Assembly (NCBI RefSeq): GCF_007004725.1
Contig: NZ_ML660170.1
Coordinates: 124,001 to 188,000, forward strand
Source: Aliikangiella coralliicola
GTDB lineage: Bacteria > Pseudomonadota > Gammaproteobacteria > Enterobacterales > Kangiellaceae
DNA: 64,000 nt
Reading direction: 5' to 3'
This document shows, piece by piece, positions 29,091 through 38,517 of the stretch. Below the pieces are notes generated by a model. That model was not told the DNA's origin, searched no databases, and saw nothing but the letters and a program-made list of their open reading frames with translations. Each line of letters begins with the position of its first letter. Within the stretch, counting starts at the first letter, position 1. A program made the translations under genes and the position numbers.

Positions 29091-29141
29091 TTACTATGTC
29101 GACCCCAATTAACGAACATTGCTGAAAAATACCGGCGACTC

Positions 29142-30320
29142 ATGCTTCACAATTTCGACCCAGCCCACTTTCTCACTACCCATTGGCAAAAGTCACCTTG
29201 CCTGATCAAAAACGCACTAACCCATCGCCCCGAATACCTATCCGCAGAGGAACTAGCTGGACTATCACTTGAAGATGAAGTCGAATCACGAATTATTCGA
29301 TGTGATAATAATCAGTGGCAGCTATTTCACGGACCATTTGACGAAGCCACTTTCGATCAGTTACCAGACTCTCATTGGACCCTGTTGGTTCAAACCGTTG
29401 ACTATTGGCTACCTGAAGTTAGTGAATTTCTTAAGAATTTTAATTTTATCCCCCGATGGCGATTTGACGATCTCATGATCAGTTATGCAGTTAATGGCGG
29501 CGGCGTCGGACCTCATTTTGATAACTACGATGTATTTCTGGTGCAAACCAGCGGCGAAAGACGATGGCGTGTCGGACGTAAAGATGACATATCTCAGCCG
29601 GACTCTGTTATTGAAGGACTTCAACACGTCAAACCCTTCGATGCCGAGATTGATGCCATTATGCAACCGGGCGATATTCTTTATGTTCCACCAAGAACAC
29701 CCCATTGGGGAGAATCCATTGGTGAATCCATTGGATACTCGGTTGGTTACCGAACGCTGCAAACTAAAGATGTGATCGCCCTGCTCGCTGGTGAATTTGA
29801 GTGTCCGGACGTAACCCCGGAAGTTGATGCTGAAGACTTCGCGTTAACACCACCAACCACAGAATCACTCAATGAGTTTTTTACGGATAAATACCGCAGT
29901 AAACCAAATTATTCGGGAAAAATAGAGCCAGAGCTCATCCAATGGGCTCAAAAAGAAATAATAAAAATATCTAATAATCAAGAGCTTATAACGTCTTTGT
30001 TAAGCAAGTTCTTAAGCAATCCTAAGATTGACTCTCCGGATCCTGTCGTCAGTCTTCCTGTCAATCAGTCCGAAAAACTGCACACAATCAAAATGATAGA
30101 TGGGGTTAATGCCAACTGGTTTATTTCCAAAGATGGCATTATTGTTAATATTGAGGGAGAAACATTGGGGTTTCCGATTGAGAGCCAACCATTGATAGAA
30201 AGTGTACTTTCCGGTGAACCCCTTGATATTAGAGCGCTTCAGAGAGATCACCCTAAATTTGATTTTTCCAGATCTTTGGCTAGGCTAATAAATAAGGGGT
30301 ATTTTCTGACGAGTTATTAA
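29142..30320 (+). CDS. roxA: Ribosomal protein uL16 arginine hydroxylase (RoxA/YcfD)
   Basis: This Fe(II)/2-oxoglutarate oxygenase of the JmjC type hydroxylates an Arg of ribosomal protein L16. The 392-residue product has the cupin core with GPHFDNYDVFLVQTSGERRW (HxD iron ligands) and a distal iron-ligand His in PPRTPHWGESIG, preceded by GDILYVPP. The C-terminal winged-helix-like dimerisation region is present (GEPLDIRALQRDHPKFDFSR). Its start HFLTTHWQKSPCLIKNAL matches the family. It lies 90 nt after purB. Confidence 0.93.
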   Translation: MLHNFDPAHFLTTHWQKSPCLIKNALTHRPEYLSAEELAGLSLEDEVESRIIRCDNNQWQLFHGPFDEATFDQLPDSHWTLLVQTVDYWLPEVSEFLKNFNFIPRWRFDDLMISYAVNGGGVGPHFDNYDVFLVQTSGERRWRVGRKDDISQPDSVIEGLQHVKPFDAEIDAIMQPGDILYVPPRTPHWGESIGESIGYSVGYRTLQTKDVIALLAGEFECPDVTPEVDAEDFALTPPTTESLNEFFTDKYRSKPNYSGKIEPELIQWAQKEIIKISNNQELITSLLSKFLSNPKIDSPDPVVSLPVNQSEKLHTIKMIDGVNANWFISKDGIIVNIEGETLGFPIESQPLIESVLSGEPLDIRALQRDHPKFDFSRSLARLINKGYFLTSY

Positions 30321-30347
30321 ATTCTCAATAAATCTTAAATATTGGCA

Positions 30348-30785
30348 ATGGGCATAACCGAGACTTTACATTTTAAAGAAGTCGACTGGTCGACGGCCGC
30401 GGGTGACATCATGGAAATCCGCAAGCGGGTATTTGTGATAGAACAACGATTCGAAAAGGAAATACTCTGCGATAACCGCGACGACAACAGTTATCATATT
30501 CTGGTTACCAACAATAATAAAGAACCTATCGCCTGCGGACGACTCTGCCCAAACGGACGCATCGGCAGAATCGCAGTCTTAATGAATTATCGCGGTAAGG
30601 GTATTGGAACTATGGTACTCGCCAAACTCATTAAAATTGCCGAAAAAAGCAGTATTCCCAGTCTTTCTCTTAATGTAGAAACGGATCTGAGCCCTTTTTA
30701 TGACCAGCAAAAGTTTTATGCTGACGGACCCGTCTATATGAAGCAGGGCGTCCCCCACCAAAGAATGACCAAACGTCTCGCCTGA
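30348..30785 (+). CDS. GNAT-family N-acetyltransferase
   Basis: A 145-residue acetyltransferase. RIGRIAVLMNYRGKGIGTMVLAKL is the acetyl-CoA-binding motif A (Q/RxxGxG/A type), preceded by PIACGRLCPNG and followed by LSLNVETDLSPFYDQQKFYADG. EIRKRVFVIEQRF near the N-terminus is the ElaA-like substrate arm. The substrate is unknown. An ATG at 30348 is used; a TTG six bases upstream is the alternative. It lies 27 nt after roxA, and purB-roxA-GNAT looks like one transcript. Confidence 0.85.
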   Translation: MGITETLHFKEVDWSTAAGDIMEIRKRVFVIEQRFEKEILCDNRDDNSYHILVTNNNKEPIACGRLCPNGRIGRIAVLMNYRGKGIGTMVLAKLIKIAEKSSIPSLSLNVETDLSPFYDQQKFYADGPVYMKQGVPHQRMTKRLA

Positions 30786-30818
30786 ACGATAATAAGCACC
30801 GTTCGTATTCGTCTCAGC

Positions 30819-31238
30819 CTATCTTTTCAATACCGCCATGGTTAATCGAGAAATACAAATTTTATTGTCGGCTTGATCAGATATGCGAATGTCCCAGACC
30901 TGAGTTGATCGGCCCAAATGAACAGCGGACGCCTTCGCCAGCACGGTTCCAGAGCGAATAGACCTAAGATGATTGCTATTTACTTCCAAACCGACACAAT
31001 AGTGATTTTCATCAACGGCCAGGTTAGCTGCTAAACTTCCCACTGTTTCAGCTAAAGCAATGGATGCGCCGCCGTGTAATATCCCCATCGGCTGATGAGT
31101 TCGCTCGTCAACGGGCATAGAAGCCACCAGGTAGTCCTCCCCTATTTCTGTCACTTCGATTCCCAAGTGGCTAACCATTGTTTTTTTTCTTTCCTGGTTA
31201 AGTTCTTCGACCGAAACCTGCTTTTTCCAGATTGTCAT
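30819..31238 (-). CDS. menI: Hotdog-fold acyl-CoA thioesterase, MenI/YdiI-like
   Basis: A 139-residue cytosolic thioesterase very like E. coli YdiI (1,4-dihydroxy-2-naphthoyl-CoA hydrolase): the start TIWKKQVSVEELN, PVDERTHQPMGILHGGASIALAE with the catalytic Glu on the hotdog helix, GLEVNSNHLRSIRSGTV and SRLTMAVL. The menaquinone role is inferred from similarity only. No other men gene is in the window, and broader acyl-CoA hydrolysis is possible. The ATG has AGGA upstream at a long spacing. It is convergent with the GNAT gene. Confidence 0.85.
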   Translation of the reverse strand: MTIWKKQVSVEELNQERKKTMVSHLGIEVTEIGEDYLVASMPVDERTHQPMGILHGGASIALAETVGSLAANLAVDENHYCVGLEVNSNHLRSIRSGTVLAKASAVHLGRSTQVWDIRISDQADNKICISRLTMAVLKR

Positions 31239-31359
31239 ATTGATATTAGATTCCTGCTTACTTGTTTATATTATTCTTACTGTATGATTTTGCCTGTATT
31301 ATTTTGGCAGGCTTATCTCAAATGTTTTATTTCAAATGTCTTGTATTGAGCATCATATC

Positions 31360-31857
31360 TTAATTTCGATTAATGCGATCAACCCAGGCCATACCTAGCG
31401 CTGATAATACAAAAGTCATATGAATGATGACATACCACATTAACTTAGTTTCGTTAGGCCCATCATTAGTAGAAATGTTCATAAATTGCTGTAATAAATG
31501 GATCGACGAAATGGCGACAATAGAAGCGGCAACTTTCTGTTTCAGCGATCCAGAATCGAGTTTGCCTAACCAGGATAGCTTCTCCGAACTTTCATCAATA
31601 TCCAATTGAGAAACGAAGTTTTCGTAGCCAGAAAACATTACCATCACAATTAATCCGCCAACCAGCGATAAATCAACTAATGACAGGATAAAAAGTACCA
31701 GATTGGTCTCACTGGTACTAAAAATATCAGGAAAAACATGAATCACCTCCTGAAAAAACTTCAACCCCAGCATCAATAATCCCAAACTTAACCCAAGGTA
31801 AATGGGCGCTAAGGCCCACCGACTGGCATACATAATACGTTCAAAGATTTTTTCCAT
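31360..31857 (-). CDS. YqhA/UPF0114-family membrane protein
   Basis: A 165-residue inner-membrane protein with about four hydrophobic segments. [22 protein letters not shown] at the N-terminus, [26 protein letters not shown] in the middle and [20 protein letters not shown] are diagnostic of the UPF0114/YqhA family, whose function is not established. The ribosome site is weak, but the N-terminus matches the family. It is a single-gene unit. Confidence 0.88.
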   Translation of the reverse strand: MEKIFERIMYASRWALAPIYLGLSLGLLMLGLKFFQEVIHVFPDIFSTSETNLVLFILSLVDLSLVGGLIVMVMFSGYENFVSQLDIDESSEKLSWLGKLDSGSLKQKVAASIVAISSIHLLQQFMNISTNDGPNETKLMWYVIIHMTFVLSALGMAWVDRINRN

Positions 31858-32082
31858 TTTTATTCAGTCCAGTAATTGTCAGCTTAACATTAGCGACTTT
31901 TTCACAAGAAAAGTAAATTATAGCGCCTGGGCAGCAAAATTAAATAACAGCTTCATTATTACGCAAAAGCGCTCTCCATTAGATTGTCTGCATTATTCGA
32001 TATTCTTGTATTATTCGACAGTCTGTGATGAGAATTTTGGATATACTTTTACATAAAACCGGATTTATTCCATAATTCTGAA

Positions 32083-32613
32083 ATGAACGCTACTAACGAA
32101 AATACCGACGACACTCAAAATGAAGGCCGCCAACCGCAAAAGATAACGCGAGTCCTTTCTCTAAAAGCGCTGTGTGAGTCAACTTACGATTACTTTTCAA
32201 CCGCCAAACAGAAAATTCAAATCTATACGCGGAACCTTGATCCCAGGGTATTAAATAGCCGTGAGCTGGAACAATCGCTCTCTCGTTTCATTCGCTCCAG
32301 TCGTTTCGTTAAAGTGGAAATTTTGATAACCGAGGAAAGAAATTTGCAGGGTATTGATCACCGGTTAGTGAGTCTTGCACAAAAATATACCAGTTTTGTT
32401 TCAATTAAGGTGATCCCAAAGGATTATCACGAAAATCACTTTGCATTTTACTTAATTGACGGTCGAACATTGATTTATCGCAATGTCGCAGACAGGTATG
32501 AAAGTGAAATTCACCAGTTGCCCAGCAGTCATCTAAAACAGAAAACCAAGTATTTTGATGAAGTTTGGGAGAAAAGTTCACCGGCAATTCACTTGAGGGC
32601 GCTTCATTTATAA
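32083..32613 (+). CDS. PLD-like domain protein (DUF7931-type), function unknown
   Basis: A 176-residue soluble protein with a polar N-terminus, then SLKALCESTYDYFSTAKQKIQIYTRNLDPRVLN, FIRSSRFVKVEILITEER and NHFAFYLIDGRTLIYRN. This alternating beta-alpha layout resembles a phospholipase-D-like fold without the HKD motif. In related gammaproteobacteria a protein of this type lies next to, or is fused with, the GNAT protein after roxA. Here it is separated from GNAT by two reversed genes. The family assignment is by pattern only. Confidence 0.65.
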   Translation: MNATNENTDDTQNEGRQPQKITRVLSLKALCESTYDYFSTAKQKIQIYTRNLDPRVLNSRELEQSLSRFIRSSRFVKVEILITEERNLQGIDHRLVSLAQKYTSFVSIKVIPKDYHENHFAFYLIDGRTLIYRNVADRYESEIHQLPSSHLKQKTKYFDEVWEKSSPAIHLRALHL

Positions 32614-32701
32614 GCCTAAAGCGCACTGCTGGTTGCCAGGAGTTTTTTCCTCAACGAATCAACATTAGCGAAATATCATCTACTAATATCAGGAGTCTTT
32701 T

Positions 32702-33556
32702 ATGCTTAGTTATCCGACTCAGATCAATAAATCATCAACGACTAACCCGTTTATCGTAAGCATCTCACTTTGCCTGATATTGATGGCTTTCTCATTTTCT
32801 GCCAACGCCGAATCCTATATTCATCAAATGCAATATCTAAAAGCAGAGCAAGTTATCCCTGTGATAAAACCGCATTTAAGCCAACAAACCCGATTGACCG
32901 CCAAAGGATATCAATTGTTTATTCAGTCTACACCAAAGGACTACGAAAAAATTAAACAGATGATGCTCATGCTGGATAAAAAACCAGGAAACTTTCTCGT
33001 GCAGGTCAGAGTATTAGATCGTCGGCTGGATAACTGGGAAATGGCGGGAGCTCAGCTTAAGTCTTCCGGTAAAAAATTAAGTGCCGGCGTATCCCGTTAT
33101 CAAACATCCGGCAGAAACAAAATAGATAAAACATTCTCTGTGAGAACTACCGAAGGATACCAAAGTTTTATTAATACGGGAGAAGCATTTCCAACCCACC
33201 AATTGGTCAAACACTATGGTAGCTTTATCCCGAAAACAAAAGATAAAAAAGTGAATAGCGGCTTCTATGCAACAATTCATAAAATGCCTGGTAACAAAAT
33301 TAAAGTCTCTATATCAACTCAACAGCAAAACCGCAAAGGGCAGCACTCTCAAACTATTCAAACGTCTAAGGCAAATAGTGTTTTTGACGCGACACCCGGT
33401 CATTGGGTTTTGATCGCTTCCACCGGCACAACGGCAACTAGTGGCAATAATGCGATTCATCAGCGAAAGCAACCGGGCAACAACCACTACTCTGTGAGCG
33501 CTTCAAGAAGCGACAAAAGATGGTTTTACCTGAAGGTGACCGAGCAGCTTAACTAG
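32702..33556 (+). CDS. Exported secretin N-domain-like protein
   Basis: 284 residues with an N-terminal membrane/signal segment (IVSISLCLILMAFSFSANA-ES). The first about 80 mature residues, YIHQMQYLKAEQVIPVIKPH to YEKIKQMMLMLDKKPG then FLVQVRVL, have the layout of the N1-type ring domains of secretins (hydrophobic strand, AEQVIPVI helix, I..MLD helix). The rest is Lys/Gln/Ser-rich with beta-strand-like stretches, and a secretin pore domain is absent. It could be a periplasmic accessory to a pilus or secretion system, but no such genes are nearby. AGGAG lies just before the ATG. Confidence 0.6.
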   Translation: MLSYPTQINKSSTTNPFIVSISLCLILMAFSFSANAESYIHQMQYLKAEQVIPVIKPHLSQQTRLTAKGYQLFIQSTPKDYEKIKQMMLMLDKKPGNFLVQVRVLDRRLDNWEMAGAQLKSSGKKLSAGVSRYQTSGRNKIDKTFSVRTTEGYQSFINTGEAFPTHQLVKHYGSFIPKTKDKKVNSGFYATIHKMPGNKIKVSISTQQQNRKGQHSQTIQTSKANSVFDATPGHWVLIASTGTTATSGNNAIHQRKQPGNNHYSVSASRSDKRWFYLKVTEQLN

Positions 33557-33645
33557 AACTGATTTTTTTAGAGCATAAATGCAGCTTTAACCAGAAATTT
33601 AACCGCCGCTCTAAAACAGTGGCAATGCATAATGATGACAATACT

Positions 33646-33915
33646 TTAGGGCGTGTTTATCTTTCGTTCTTTGAGATTGTTGCGGCTAAAATTTTGCCAA
33701 TCAAGAAGAGCGGAGCGTGGTTTAGTTATTCTAAATGAGCAACAAACGACGCAGAGTGGCGAAATTTTAGCCGCAACCCGAAGGGCCGGGCCATTTTTTC
33801 GCCCAGCTGCGTTAAAAGATGAACCTGTAGAATGGCTACATGGCTCATCTTTCGTCTTGCTGAACAAAAAAATGACCTCGGCAATCTCAAAGAACGAAAG
33901 ATAAACACGCCCTAA
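33646..33915. mobile_element. MITE-like nested inverted-repeat element 2
   Basis: A 270-bp element bounded by perfect 34-bp terminal inverted repeats (33646-33679 and 33882-33915; outer ends TTAGGGCGTGTTTATC). An internal 20-bp pair with one mismatch joins 33679-33698 and 33759-33778 (GTTGCGGCTAAAATTT). A third imperfect stem around AGATGAACC/GGCTCATCT encloses a small TGTAG/CTACA hairpin. The core 33649-33912 is flanked by TA on both sides. Short open frames on both strands begin MFIFRSLRL because the terminal repeat encodes those residues in each direction; they are not genes. No transposase is present. Confidence 0.75.
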
Positions 33916-34028
33916 TATTGATTATCACTAAATCATCTAGCGTTAGAAAAAGAATTCACGTATATTGCGGCTCAGCTACCCCTCACCAAACGCTGGTTTG
34001 GATCTATTAAATTCCGCTCAGGTTCATT

Positions 34029-35381
34029 GTGTTTAATAAAATATCGCAAGAGACAAAATACTTGTTACCTATCGCTATTCCTGCGGTACTGTCTCAGTTA
34101 GCACAAATGGCTATGGGCGTCATCGACACGGTGATGGCCGGACACTACTCTAACGACGCCTTGGCGGCTATCGCCATTGGTACAAGTCTATTACACCCAG
34201 TGCTGATTTTTTTCATGGGGTTGTTTTTAGCCTTCAATCCAATCATCGCCCACTTTAGAGGAGCCGATTCGCAAACCAAAATCGGTATGCATTTCCGCCT
34301 GGGAATTATCCTCGCAGCCGCTTTCTCTCCCATCGCAATTTTAGTGCTTCTTAACGCACAGTATGTATTGCACCTGTTGGGGGTGGCGCCAGAAGTTGCA
34401 GAGTTAGCAACTGGATATTTACACGCGACCGTTTGGGGGATGCCGGGATTGTTGATATTCCTGGCACTCAGATTTTGCAACGAAGGTATGTTTTCTACAC
34501 CGGCAATTATGGCTTCGACGGTGTTTTCTATTCCGTTTAACATCGGCTTTAATTACTGGTTTATGTATGGTGGTTATGGTGTTCCCGAAATGGGTGCGAT
34601 TGGTGTCGGTTACGCCACCAGCCTGGTGTGGACAATGATGTGTCTGGGCTTGTTGTTGTACACGATCTTCACGCCCAAATATGCGAGCCTGGAAATATTC
34701 AAACACACTTCTCTACCACACTGGGTCGAAATCAAGGAAGTACTCCGTCTCGGATTGCCAATGGCGGTTACGCTTGGTTTTGAAATTACCATGTTTGCCG
34801 CAGTCTCACTGATGATAGCTCGTTACCCGACAGAAGTGATGGGCGCCCATCAGATCGCTGTAAACATCGCCTCGATCAGTTTTATGATCCCGTTAGGGAT
34901 CTCACAGGCAATTACGGCACGAGTGGGTTACTTTGCTGGTAAAAAAGACCCCACAGCGACTCAACTGGCGGGCTACACCGGAATTGGCCTGTCAGCAGCG
35001 ATTTCTGGCTTTTCTGCAAGTACGATGATCTTGCTTCCTTTTGTTCTGGTTGGTTTTTACACCATCGATAACCAAATTTTAGAAATAGCCGCCTCGCTAC
35101 TTTTTTACGCAGCAATATTTCAGTTTTCAGATGCACTTCAGGTATCTTCAGCAGGCGCCTTGCGAGGCGTTAAAGACACTAAAATTCCGATGTTCATCAC
35201 AGCGATATCTTACTGGCTGGTCGGTTTTCCAGTGGGTTATATTCTGGCTGAAAATTTCGGTTATCAAGCAAGTGGCTATTGGATAGGACTGATCGCCGGT
35301 TTATCAACGGCTGCAGTTTTATTGTTGCACCGATGGGTTATGCTCTCAGCGAAAAAGCCGGGTGAAATGGTGGTGGTTTAA
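34029..35381 (+). CDS. MATE-family multidrug efflux transporter (NorM-like)
   Basis: A 450-residue protein with 12 predicted membrane helices. LSQLAQMAMGVIDTVMAGHYS at the N-terminus, with its conserved Asp, VGYATSLVW, and MGAHQIAVNIASISFMIPLGIS in the second half are NorM hallmarks. It should export cationic drugs by Na+ or H+ antiport. The start is GTG at 34029-34031, with AGG upstream. The gene is preceded by the inverted-repeat element and a short CCAAAC/GTTTGG hairpin at 33986-34001. The substrate and coupling ion cannot be told from the sequence. Confidence 0.9.
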   Translation: MFNKISQETKYLLPIAIPAVLSQLAQMAMGVIDTVMAGHYSNDALAAIAIGTSLLHPVLIFFMGLFLAFNPIIAHFRGADSQTKIGMHFRLGIILAAAFSPIAILVLLNAQYVLHLLGVAPEVAELATGYLHATVWGMPGLLIFLALRFCNEGMFSTPAIMASTVFSIPFNIGFNYWFMYGGYGVPEMGAIGVGYATSLVWTMMCLGLLLYTIFTPKYASLEIFKHTSLPHWVEIKEVLRLGLPMAVTLGFEITMFAAVSLMIARYPTEVMGAHQIAVNIASISFMIPLGISQAITARVGYFAGKKDPTATQLAGYTGIGLSAAISGFSASTMILLPFVLVGFYTIDNQILEIAASLLFYAAIFQFSDALQVSSAGALRGVKDTKIPMFITAISYWLVGFPVGYILAENFGYQASGYWIGLIAGLSTAAVLLLHRWVMLSAKKPGEMVVV

Positions 35382-35453
35382 ATCAATGACCACCTCAATT
35401 TTCACCGGAGACTGCGGTAATTTCGACTCTAAGTAACAATCAACGACAGAGTG

Positions 35454-37871
35454 TTAATGACAGGTGAGTTTCTCTTTATGCACTTTTTCAAGTTCACTGA
35501 TAGCCCACGCGGGATAATCGTCGGCTTTACCCTCCAGAGAAGACACCAGTTCTATCGCTTTTTGTTTTTCACCTTTGCAAATTAGCATATAAGCCATTTC
35601 TCTTCCGCCAGCATAAGAATTCATATGAAAGGCCTTCTCATAGTTTTCAAACGCTAATGGCCAATTTCTTGTGATCCCAAGCAACCCGTATTGGTAGATT
35701 TTTGCAACTTTAAGCAGCGACTCAAGATGATTTGCTTTTGCTGCATAAAGATACCAATCAAAAGCTTTTTTATAATTCTGTTCGAATCCAATCCCCCTTT
35801 CATAAAATCGGGCTAATCGATATGCAGCGTCAATATTGCCTAGCTCGACTGCTTGCTGGGTATAACTAATGACTTTATCTCTATCTGCCTTGGCGACTCC
35901 AGTAGCCCGATATTGAAACGACATAAAATGCATATCGTCTCCCATTTGGCGCCTATCTTCCCCTCTGTATTCTCGAACAATTCCCAAGTGCTCGCGCAGA
36001 AACTCCACAATTTTTATAAATTGATGTCGCTCCCCATTCCATGTTGGATGGCCGTGAGTAGAATCTGGATACAGCACGAATTCATGGTCAACTCCTAGTT
36101 TATCTAAAACATAACTCAATCGGTATGAATGCTCAGGATGGGCAATCCTATCTTTGCCGCCTGCCATAATCATTATCGGCACATTAATTTCTGCGGCACG
36201 GTAAACAGGTGAATTGCGTTTCGCCTCCTCAAAATGACTTAAAATATCACCGACGGTATTAGTAATTGCTTCTCTGATTTTTTCGCTTTGGTAGATATTT
36301 GACGCCGAATACAGCAAAGTCAAATCAGTCACACCAAAATAAGACACTGCACATTGATATTTTCCAGGGTAATTGATCACAGACATCAGTGAAGAATAAC
36401 CACCATAACTACCACCAATGATACACATTTTATTTTCATCGATTTGATAATGTTCAATAGCATAATTAACCGCGCTATCAATATCTTTTTCAATACCTTT
36501 TCCCCATTGAGAAACACCGGCCTGCTGGAAACTTTTTCCATACCCGGCAGAACCTCTAAAATTAACTCGTAACACGGCAAAACCGCGGTTAGCCAAATAC
36601 TGAACTTCGAGGTTAAATGAATTGGTATCGCTGACGCCAATTGGACCGCCATGCGGCATCACAACTAATGGGTATTTCGTTTTACTGGTATTGGGAAGCG
36701 TTAAAAAAATTTCAACAAAATGCCCCTCTGGTGTTTTGATTCTCTTGGTCAGGGTCTTTTGAAATTTGAGTTCAGCAAATTGGGGGCGAATATCAAATAA
36801 TCGAATAGACTCTCTTTTTTGTTTGTCATAGTAATAATAAGCGCCTGGAAAATCAGAGTTAATCATAAAATAGATCGAATGGTTAGAATCCAGAGATTCA
36901 CTCACTAAATAAACTTTTTGCTGAGGGAATTTTTGCGCAATTTTTGATTGGCTATCACTGCTCTCTTCCATCAAGTATTGTGTAGTCGGCAACCCATGCT
37001 CAACGTAGGTGACAGAGGCAAGCTTTCCAGAAGTGTGGTCGACTGTCGCGCCGATAACATCGTATATATCAGATTCAAATAAAACCTGCGCTTTTTCCGG
37101 TTGATTCACGTTATAACGAATCACAGCGGTCTTATCCCTCTTAATATTAGACAGCACTACAATTTCGTCATTATCAAGCGCTTGAATCGGACGAAACACA
37201 TCGCGATGATGCTTCCTCTGATAAATTTTTATCCACTTATTGTCCTTCAAATGGCGGTAATTGAGTGACATTTTTTCATCTTCCTTAATCAATGCCAATC
37301 GTAGTCGATGGAAGCCATCAGTGACAAAACCAACCGCATTATCAACCCCCTTGTTGAGCTTTCTTAGATTAGCGAGTTCGCCAGACATTAATAATTCTCG
37401 GTTTGCCTGAACAACACGATAATCCGACTCTCCATCAAGCAAATGAGCGAAAATAAATTCGCCTTTAACTTCTAACATGGGATCAACCAGATGCCCATCA
37501 ACTTTCGGGGAATACTCGTTAAATCGAATCCCTGCTTCGTCTGAAAATATCTCCATTATTTTCAGGTGGGAATATCTTAAACGATATTTGATGAACACTG
37601 TATTTTCATCAACCCAGTTAACCTGCGAGACCCGGCGTAATTCATCTTTGTCCAAGGCGATAAGCTTAATTTCTTCGCCGGTTCTAATGTCACGAACAAA
37701 AATAATGGTGTGATTCGGGCTATTTCTTCTCCCCAGTGCAAACTCTCCTCCAGGGCTAATACTAATAGCGCTATGTTCCCGCGAGCTAAATAGTTTTGAT
37801 GTCGCAATAAAGTCCGCAGCGAATACGTTAATACTCAGAAGAAAAAGAAACAGCGCAAATAGTTTATTCAT
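35454..37871 (-). CDS. S9 prolyl-oligopeptidase-type peptidase fused to Sel1 repeats
   Basis: I start at the ATG at 37869-37871 (MNKLFALFLFLLSINVFA-AD), a clear signal peptide with GGGAGC upstream. It overlaps the preceding lipoprotein gene by 8 nt. The 805-residue product has a beta-propeller-like N-terminal half, then an alpha/beta-hydrolase domain with nucleophile Ser488 in IIGGSYGGYSSL, Asp574 in AGGKDRIAHP and His606 in DSTHGHP. After the peptidase (about residue 630) it continues with two Sel1-like repeats (about 678-713 and 714-749, e.g. AAYRLARFYERGIG). This C-terminal addition is unusual and suggests protein-protein contact in the periplasm. Confidence 0.88.
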   Translation of the reverse strand: MNKLFALFLFLLSINVFAADFIATSKLFSSREHSAISISPGGEFALGRRNSPNHTIIFVRDIRTGEEIKLIALDKDELRRVSQVNWVDENTVFIKYRLRYSHLKIMEIFSDEAGIRFNEYSPKVDGHLVDPMLEVKGEFIFAHLLDGESDYRVVQANRELLMSGELANLRKLNKGVDNAVGFVTDGFHRLRLALIKEDEKMSLNYRHLKDNKWIKIYQRKHHRDVFRPIQALDNDEIVVLSNIKRDKTAVIRYNVNQPEKAQVLFESDIYDVIGATVDHTSGKLASVTYVEHGLPTTQYLMEESSDSQSKIAQKFPQQKVYLVSESLDSNHSIYFMINSDFPGAYYYYDKQKRESIRLFDIRPQFAELKFQKTLTKRIKTPEGHFVEIFLTLPNTSKTKYPLVVMPHGGPIGVSDTNSFNLEVQYLANRGFAVLRVNFRGSAGYGKSFQQAGVSQWGKGIEKDIDSAVNYAIEHYQIDENKMCIIGGSYGGYSSLMSVINYPGKYQCAVSYFGVTDLTLLYSASNIYQSEKIREAITNTVGDILSHFEEAKRNSPVYRAAEINVPIMIMAGGKDRIAHPEHSYRLSYVLDKLGVDHEFVLYPDSTHGHPTWNGERHQFIKIVEFLREHLGIVREYRGEDRRQMGDDMHFMSFQYRATGVAKADRDKVISYTQQAVELGNIDAAYRLARFYERGIGFEQNYKKAFDWYLYAAKANHLESLLKVAKIYQYGLLGITRNWPLAFENYEKAFHMNSYAGGREMAYMLICKGEKQKAIELVSSLEGKADDYPAWAISELEKVHKEKLTCH

Positions 37872-38517
37872 GACTTGCTCCCGCCTCTTTTTGTTGATGC
37901 TTCTCGGGGGCTGGTATTTGTGAACGCTCGACTTTTTCTCTTTCAGGGTTATTGACGGCTTCACCACCCTCTAACTTTTTGTTTTTCTCAGCGGCAATTA
38001 AACTCAATGCATAGCTGATAAAATCATCACGATCTTTTCCACCATAATTCAGCACTGTATTTTTTAGTAGCAACGGTTGTTCATTTTCCAGGTATTTTAC
38101 TGCAGCCGTTGACTGGTTAAGTAAATCATAATTGTAGTAATTGTTACCGAGATGCTGAACATAAATATGTCCGATGTAGTTGAGTGCCCCACGCTTAACA
38201 TCAAATTTCCACGTTTCAGGAAAGCGGCTGTCTTCCAACGAAATATACCCACGGCCAAAATCTAATTTGCTGATCTGGTACTCTCCAGGAGGCAAAGAAA
38301 TGACCTGATATGGCTTAGCTTCGACCACCAAATTCTTTTTGCCGCTAAGATGAATTTCTTTTATGTAAGCCTGCGAATCTATCGCAAATAATAATAAAGT
38401 TTTCTGTCTGATTTTTTCCGGGTTATCAATTTGCTGAGTAGACATCACGGAAACACGAGAGGGTGAACAGGCAGATATAATGAAAATTAGGAATGCTACT
38501 ACTACAAACTTATTCAT
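37864..38517 (-). CDS. Putative lipoprotein coupled to the S9 peptidase
   Basis: 217 residues. The signal LIFIISAC gives a lipobox with the Cys at about residue 17. The mature part has SLPPGEYQISKLDFGRGYIS and GALNYIGHIYVQHLG, the layout of small beta-sandwich (DUF2846-like) lipoproteins. The C-terminal tail is highly charged and low-complexity (about residues 180-217). The start has AAGGAT upstream. Its end overlaps the S9 peptidase start by 8 nt, so the two are translationally coupled and probably act together. Function unknown. Confidence 0.7.
   Translation of the reverse strand: MNKFVVVAFLIFIISACSPSRVSVMSTQQIDNPEKIRQKTLLLFAIDSQAYIKEIHLSGKKNLVVEAKPYQVISLPPGEYQISKLDFGRGYISLEDSRFPETWKFDVKRGALNYIGHIYVQHLGNNYYNYDLLNQSTAAVKYLENEQPLLLKNTVLNYGGKDRDDFISYALSLIAAEKNKKLEGGEAVNNPEREKVERSQIPAPEKHQQKEAGASHE

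Noticed and set aside
33653-33908. Short proteins on both strands within element 2
   Set aside because: Both begin with residues encoded by the terminal inverted repeat and end within it, so they are by-products of the repeat.
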